64,000 nucleotides of DNA from Caballeronia insecticola (GTDB lineage Bacteria; Pseudomonadota; Gammaproteobacteria; Burkholderiales; Burkholderiaceae): contig NC_021287.1 of NCBI RefSeq assembly GCF_000402035.1, positions 2,914,001 to 2,978,000 on the forward strand, in the 5' to 3' direction. This document shows positions 60,237 to 64,000 of the stretch, piece after piece (position 1 is the stretch's first letter; every line of letters begins with the position of its first letter). Under the pieces are notes generated by a model that worked only from the letters and a program-made list of their open reading frames with translations, was not told the origin of the DNA and searched no databases. The position numbers and the translations under genes are program-made.

Positions 60237-60780
60237 GTCGAAGCTCCTTGTGCATGTGAAAAAGTCGTCCGGGGCGAGTGTGCCAGCTTTCCCTTTCAGT
60301 CGCCCTGGACGCTCGCGGCGGTCCAGGCACGCGCTTTGACGCGCGCGCCCATTTTTAGAGGCGCCGATCTAAACACAGACTAAAAGGCGCTTTAAAAAAC
60401 AGGCTAATGATGCCGAAGGGCAGAGATTATCGGCGGGCTGCCGACAAACTTGAATGAGTCCCAAAGCCGGGTACGCCGATGTCGCGGAAACCCGCATGTA
60501 CAGGGCATCTTCGCGCAAATGCCAGCACAAACGGCGGCGTATCACAACAGGCTGTTAATCGGTAGTGACACCACTATCTTAAAAAACTTCCCTAAATTAA
60601 TTTGACAACCCTACACTTGCGCGCAGTGCGGATGGCGGCCGCCAAAAACGGCTGGCCAGAAGGACTTGCCAAGTGCATGACGATGCATCCGGCGTGGTCG
60701 TCCACGGGACTGAGCGATCGTGATGAAAGACGGGGCACAGGGCGATTACGTTGTTTTTGGGACCGAAACTGGAGACTTAC
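60237..60780. other. Long divergent region between the hydrolase and the livK-like gene
   Basis: The 544 bp hold a 7-bp inverted repeat CCTGGAC/GTCCAGG (60304-60327), the second 24-bp repeat (60326-60349) followed by ATTTTT, AT-rich stretches (60550-60610) with TTGACA at 60602, and no gene that I can support. The binding-protein gene probably has a long leader. Confidence 0.5.
60326..60349. repeat. 24-bp repeat, copy 2, 5' of the dienelactone hydrolase gene
   Basis: GGCACGCG-CTTTGA-CGCGCGCGCC matches copy 1 (59496-59519) in 22 of 24 bases. It is followed by ATTTTT on the plus strand, so it looks like an orphan plus-strand terminator. Confidence 0.5.
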
Positions 60781-61926
60781 ATGAACACCAAGCTTCACAA
60801 ACTGTTGCCGATCAGCGCCGCAGCCGTGCTGTTCGCTACGTTGGCAACGTCCGCAGCAGCCGACCAGGTCGTCAAGATCGGTCACGTCGCTCCGCTGACC
60901 GGCGGGATTGCTCACCTGGGCAAGGACAATGAGAACGGCGCGCGGCTCGCAGTCGAAGAGATCAATGCAAAGGGCCTCACGATCGGCGGCGAAAAGATCA
61001 CGCTGCAACTGGACCCGCAAGACGACGCCGCTGACCCGCGTACCGCCACGCAAGTCGCGCAGAAACTCGTCGATGACAAGGTTGTCGCCGTCGTCGGTCA
61101 CTTGAACTCCGGCACGTCGATCCCGGCATCGAAGATTTATAGCGATGCAGGCATCGTGCAGATTTCGCCGTCGGCAACGAACCCGGCCTACACGCAGCAA
61201 GGCTTCAAGACGACGTACCGCGTCGTCGCGACCGATGCGCAGCAAGGCCCGGCGCTCGCCAACTACGCAGCGAAGAACCTGAAGGTGAAGACGGTTGCCG
61301 TCGTCGACGACTCGACCGCTTACGGCCAGGGCCTCGCGAACGAGTTCGAGAAGACCGCCAAGTCGCTCGGCCTGAAGGTGATCTCGCATGACGCGACGAA
61401 CGACAAGGCTGTCGACTTCCGCGCCATTCTGACGAAGATCAAGGGCGAAAACCCCGACGCCGTGATGTACGGCGGCATGGACGCCACCGGCGGCCCGTTC
61501 GCGAAGCAAGCGAAGCAGCTCGGCCTGCGCGCGAAGGTCCTCGCGGGCGACGGCGTCTGCACGGAGAAGCTGTCCGACCTGGCCGGCGACGCGACCGACA
61601 ACATCGTGTGCTCGGAAGCAGGCATGGCGCTCGAGAAGATGGAAGGCGGCACGGCTTTCGCGGCCAAGTTCCAGAAGCGCTTCGGCCAGCCGATCCAGAT
61701 CTACGCGCCGTTCACGTATGACGCGGTGTATATCATTGTCGACGCGATGAAGCGCGCGAACTCGGTCGATCCGGCCAAGATTCTCGCCGCGATGCCGAAC
61801 ACGGACTACAAGGGCGTGATCGGCCAGACCTCCTTCGATTCGAAGGGCGATCTGAAGCACGGCGTGATCTCGCTGTACGACTACAAGAAGGGCAAGAAGA
61901 CGCTGCTGGACGTCGTGAAGATGTAA
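60781..61926 (+). CDS. Branched-chain amino acid ABC transporter periplasmic binding protein (LivK/BraC-like)
   Basis: The 381-residue type I periplasmic binding protein has a Sec signal peptide (LLPISAAAVLFATLATSAAA) and the fold signatures VKIGHVAPLTGGIAHLGKDNENGARLAVEEINAKG, VVAVVGHLNSGTSIPASKIYSDAGIVQISPSATNP, TYRVVATDAQQGPALANYA and YAPFTYDAVYIIVDAM. It captures Leu/Ile/Val or related amino acids. Its permease and ATPase genes are not adjacent. GGAG lies 7 bp before the ATG, and a strong terminator follows. Confidence 0.95.
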   Translation: MNTKLHKLLPISAAAVLFATLATSAAADQVVKIGHVAPLTGGIAHLGKDNENGARLAVEEINAKGLTIGGEKITLQLDPQDDAADPRTATQVAQKLVDDKVVAVVGHLNSGTSIPASKIYSDAGIVQISPSATNPAYTQQGFKTTYRVVATDAQQGPALANYAAKNLKVKTVAVVDDSTAYGQGLANEFEKTAKSLGLKVISHDATNDKAVDFRAILTKIKGENPDAVMYGGMDATGGPFAKQAKQLGLRAKVLAGDGVCTEKLSDLAGDATDNIVCSEAGMALEKMEGGTAFAAKFQKRFGQPIQIYAPFTYDAVYIIVDAMKRANSVDPAKILAAMPNTDYKGVIGQTSFDSKGDLKHGVISLYDYKKGKKTLLDVVKM

Positions 61927-61951
61927 GTCACGCCGGACTCCGGTCCCGGAA

Positions 61952-61985
61952 AACGCGCGGATTCGCAAGATCCGCGCGTTTTTTT
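61952..61985 (+). terminator. Intrinsic terminator of the binding-protein gene
   Basis: ACGCGCGGAT-N7-ATCCGCGCGT is a perfect 10-bp stem followed by T7, about 25 bp after the stop. Confidence 0.92.
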
Positions 61986-61993
61986 ATGCGCGC

Positions 61994-63217
61994 CTAAATC
62001 TTGAGGCGCTTGAGAATTTTCGGCCCGATGAGCGTGATCGCCGCGCAGCACGCCGCGACGACGCACAGGCCGATCGGCAGATTGCTGATCTGCGCGACGC
62101 CGCCGATCAGCACCGGCCCGAGCAGCAAACCGAAGTACGCGAGGCCCGCGACCTGCGCGAGACCTTCAGCCGCCGTCACGCCTTCGACGCGCGCCGCCGC
62201 CGCGAACAGCACCGGCATCATGTTCGCGAGACCGAGGCCCATCAACGTGAAGCCGGTCATCGTGACGATGGTGTTGGGCACGACGAGCGCCATCACCATG
62301 CCGATGAACGCGAGTCCCGCGCTGCCGAAAATCAGCTGCGGCGCGCCGAAACGCGCGCGCACCGCGTCGCCGCCGAAGCGCCCGGCCGCCATGCCGCCGG
62401 AGAACGCGGCGTAGGCGGCGCTCGACACCGAAGGCGACGCCTCGACGATATCGCGCATATACACCGTGGCCCAGTCGTACATCGCGCCCTCGGCGATCAG
62501 CGCGACGAGCGCCAGTCCGCCGAGCGCCCACAGCGCGCCCGAACGCCAGCGATTCGACGACGACGCCTTCGCGTGTTCATCGTGATGCGGCACGTGCGGC
62601 AGCACGGCGGGCATCGACACGAGCAGGACCACGAGACTCACGCCCGAGGCGAGCGCGAGATGCGCCGCCGGCGCGAGTCCGTGCGCGAGCAGCGCGCCGC
62701 CCGCCGCCGCACCGGCCATGCCGCCGATGCTGAACATGCCATGCAGCGACGACATGATCGGCTTGCCCAGTGCCTGCTCGACGGCGCTCGCCTCGGCGTT
62801 CATCGCAACGTCGAGTGTGGCCATGCCGAAGCCGAACACCGCGAGCACGACAAGCAGCATCCAGAAATGAGGCGTCACGAGAATCAGCGCACCGCAGATC
62901 ATCATGGTGATGCCGCCCGCCATGCACGCGGTGCGCGTGCCGGCGCGCGCGATCCACGATCCGGTGGTGAGCATGGCGAAGATCGAGCCGCCCGCGACCG
63001 CGAGCAGCGCGAACGACAGCATGCCCGGGCTCAGCGCGAACTTGTCGCGCACGGTCGGCACGTGCACGCCCCACGAGGCGTACATCATGCCCGCGATGAA
63101 AAAGACGGCCATCGTCGCGTAACGCGCACGGGCGCGGGTAGCGTGCGGAAGGCTGCGATGCAGTGCGAGCGTCGGATTGGGCTCGCAGGCGGAGGAGGCG
63201 GTAGTGGAGTCGGACAC
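61994..63217 (-). CDS. MFS transporter (YbjJ/FucP-like, 12 TM)
   Basis: The product (~407 residues) has 12 helices. TM1 (MAVFFIAGMMYASWGVHVPTVRDKFALSPGMLSFALLAVAGGSIFAM), FGFGMATLDVAMNAEASAVEQALGKPIMSSLHGMFSIGGMAGA and AYAAFSGGMAAGRFGGDAVRARFG are typical of the YbjJ-like sugar/unknown group. The start is uncertain: GTG at 63217 is chosen because it gives a short hydrophilic lead before TM1; neither this nor an earlier GTG (63325) has a good ribosome-binding site. Confidence 0.88.
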   Translation of the reverse strand: MSDSTTASSACEPNPTLALHRSLPHATRARARYATMAVFFIAGMMYASWGVHVPTVRDKFALSPGMLSFALLAVAGGSIFAMLTTGSWIARAGTRTACMAGGITMMICGALILVTPHFWMLLVVLAVFGFGMATLDVAMNAEASAVEQALGKPIMSSLHGMFSIGGMAGAAAGGALLAHGLAPAAHLALASGVSLVVLLVSMPAVLPHVPHHDEHAKASSSNRWRSGALWALGGLALVALIAEGAMYDWATVYMRDIVEASPSVSSAAYAAFSGGMAAGRFGGDAVRARFGAPQLIFGSAGLAFIGMVMALVVPNTIVTMTGFTLMGLGLANMMPVLFAAAARVEGVTAAEGLAQVAGLAYFGLLLGPVLIGGVAQISNLPIGLCVVAACCAAITLIGPKILKRLKI

Positions 63218-63371
63218 GGAAAAGCCGTTCGGGAGATTGCGCGAAACGAGAGGCAAATGAAGATGATGCCGCCGCACGCGAAGATTTTCGATTCTATCGA
63301 ACGGCCAGGAGACACGCTCGATCACGCTGCATTAACATCATCCGACCTGATTGCCGTCGCCCGGAGCCGCG

Positions 63372-64000
63372 ATGAATATCCCGCCGCAAGCACCGCTACA
63401 TCTTTTGCACCGTGTGGCGGAAGGCACGCTCGCCACGCATTCGCGCGAGCCGAGCGGATTTCCTTATCCGACGGCGCTTCCATTTGCGCTGACCGCGAAT
63501 CACATGCCGATGTTGCTCGTCAGCCATCTTGCCGAACACACGCGCAATCTGCAGGCCGACCCGCGCGCGGGCTTTCTGGTTGCGCATCCGGCGGAGGGCG
63601 GCGTGTTGGAGGGACAGCGTCTGACCATGCTCGGACATTTCGCGCCTGCGTCGGCGCAGGACAGCGTGCCTTTGGCGCGGCGTTATCTGCGTTATCACCC
63701 GGAAGCCGGACGATATCTCGAATTGGGCGATTTCTCTTTCTGGGTGATGTCGCTCACGCGCATGCGTTATATCGGCGGATTCGGTGCGATGGGCTGGCTC
63801 GCGGGCCCGGATCTCGAATCGCTGGAGCCGCTCTCGTACGACGAAGAGCTTTTGCTATGCGAATATTCTGAAAAATATCCCGGGCGCCCCGCGAATCTCA
63901 AATTATTGGGGATAGACCGATATGGCGTCGATTTGCTGCATGAAGGCAGGCGCAATCGTTTCACATTCGATAAGCCCAAACTGTCGACGGAAGAATTGAG
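63372..64000 (+). CDS. HugZ / pyridoxamine-5'-phosphate oxidase-like flavin protein, 5' part (runs off right edge)
   Basis: The visible 209 codons encode a split-barrel FMN/haem-binding protein: HLLHRVAEGTLATHSREPSGFPYPTALPFALTANHMPMLLVSHLAEHTRNL, then DPRAGFLVAHPA and RMRYIGGFGAMGWLAG, the HugZ signature. A C-terminal DUF2470-like part (LLCEYSEKYPGRPANLKLLGIDRYGVDLLHEGRRNRFTF) follows and continues beyond the window. The family includes haem-degrading HugZ and FMN proteins; which applies is unclear. The ATG has GGAG 5 bp upstream. Confidence 0.85.
   Translation, partial: MNIPPQAPLHLLHRVAEGTLATHSREPSGFPYPTALPFALTANHMPMLLVSHLAEHTRNLQADPRAGFLVAHPAEGGVLEGQRLTMLGHFAPASAQDSVPLARRYLRYHPEAGRYLELGDFSFWVMSLTRMRYIGGFGAMGWLAGPDLESLEPLSYDEELLLCEYSEKYPGRPANLKLLGIDRYGVDLLHEGRRNRFTFDKPKLSTEEL

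Overview
The window is GC-rich DNA with dense gene packing and strong GC3 bias. The gene set points to a Burkholderiaceae chromosome, most likely Paraburkholderia or Caballeronia: gsp genes in the order D-E-F-C-G-H-I-J-K-L-M-N, a DksA without zinc-finger cysteines, HslV with a short N-terminal propeptide, and MnmC / DedA-rhodanese / HupB neighbours. This assignment is inference from gene content. No tRNA, rRNA, CRISPR array, insertion sequence or phage block was seen. Most of the window is core housekeeping DNA with a few accessory insertions.

Layout. 1-4.1 kb: the 5' part of mnmC with a degenerate methyltransferase domain, a DedA-rhodanese fusion, hupB, a COG0523 GTPase lacking the CxCC motif, and a small lytic transglycosylase. 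4.1-16.1 kb: a complete type II secretion operon (gspDEFCGHIJKLMN) with translationally coupled junctions. 16.2-20.6 kb: a multidrug efflux locus with OprM-type outer-membrane channel, MarR regulator with a clear operator, and EmrB-type MFS pump, but no membrane-fusion (EmrA) gene. 20.6-33.8 kb, mostly minus strand: lipoprotein, gshA, ada, a candidate small RNA, hslVU, dksA, a second COG0523 GTPase, rlmI, xerC, DUF484, dapF and an lpxL-type acyltransferase. 34-41.7 kb: metK behind a highly structured leader, an Old Yellow Enzyme homologue, a PhyH dioxygenase, DUF3185, MscS, an aldo/keto reductase and fpr. 42-45.2 kb: a soluble two-component system and an amino-acid permease. 45.4-52.8 kb: a form II CO-dehydrogenase-like molybdenum hydroxylase operon in the order S-L-M-D-E-G-XdhC. 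52.8-56.1 kb: two Fur-box-associated PepSY membrane proteins separated by a dinD-like gene of differing composition. 56.1-64 kb: srkA, small conserved genes, two MFS transporters, a dienelactone hydrolase, a periplasmic amino-acid-binding protein and the start of a HugZ-type gene.

How the genes work together. The gsp operon encodes the whole trans-envelope type II machine except the prepilin peptidase. The cox-like operon carries both the three catalytic subunits and their maturation factors (MoxR ATPase, VWA protein, CoxG, XdhC), and its AYRGAGR motif argues against true CO oxidation. Iron control is suggested around the PepSY genes.

The two most promising undescribed elements are non-coding. 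One is the metK leader (33904-34068), in which a perfect 12-bp stem ends directly at the GTG start and hides the Shine-Dalgarno sequence. The other is a roughly 60-nt candidate small RNA (24427-24488) that has its own promoter, two CUCCUCC anti-Shine-Dalgarno motifs (one in a hairpin loop) and an intrinsic terminator.
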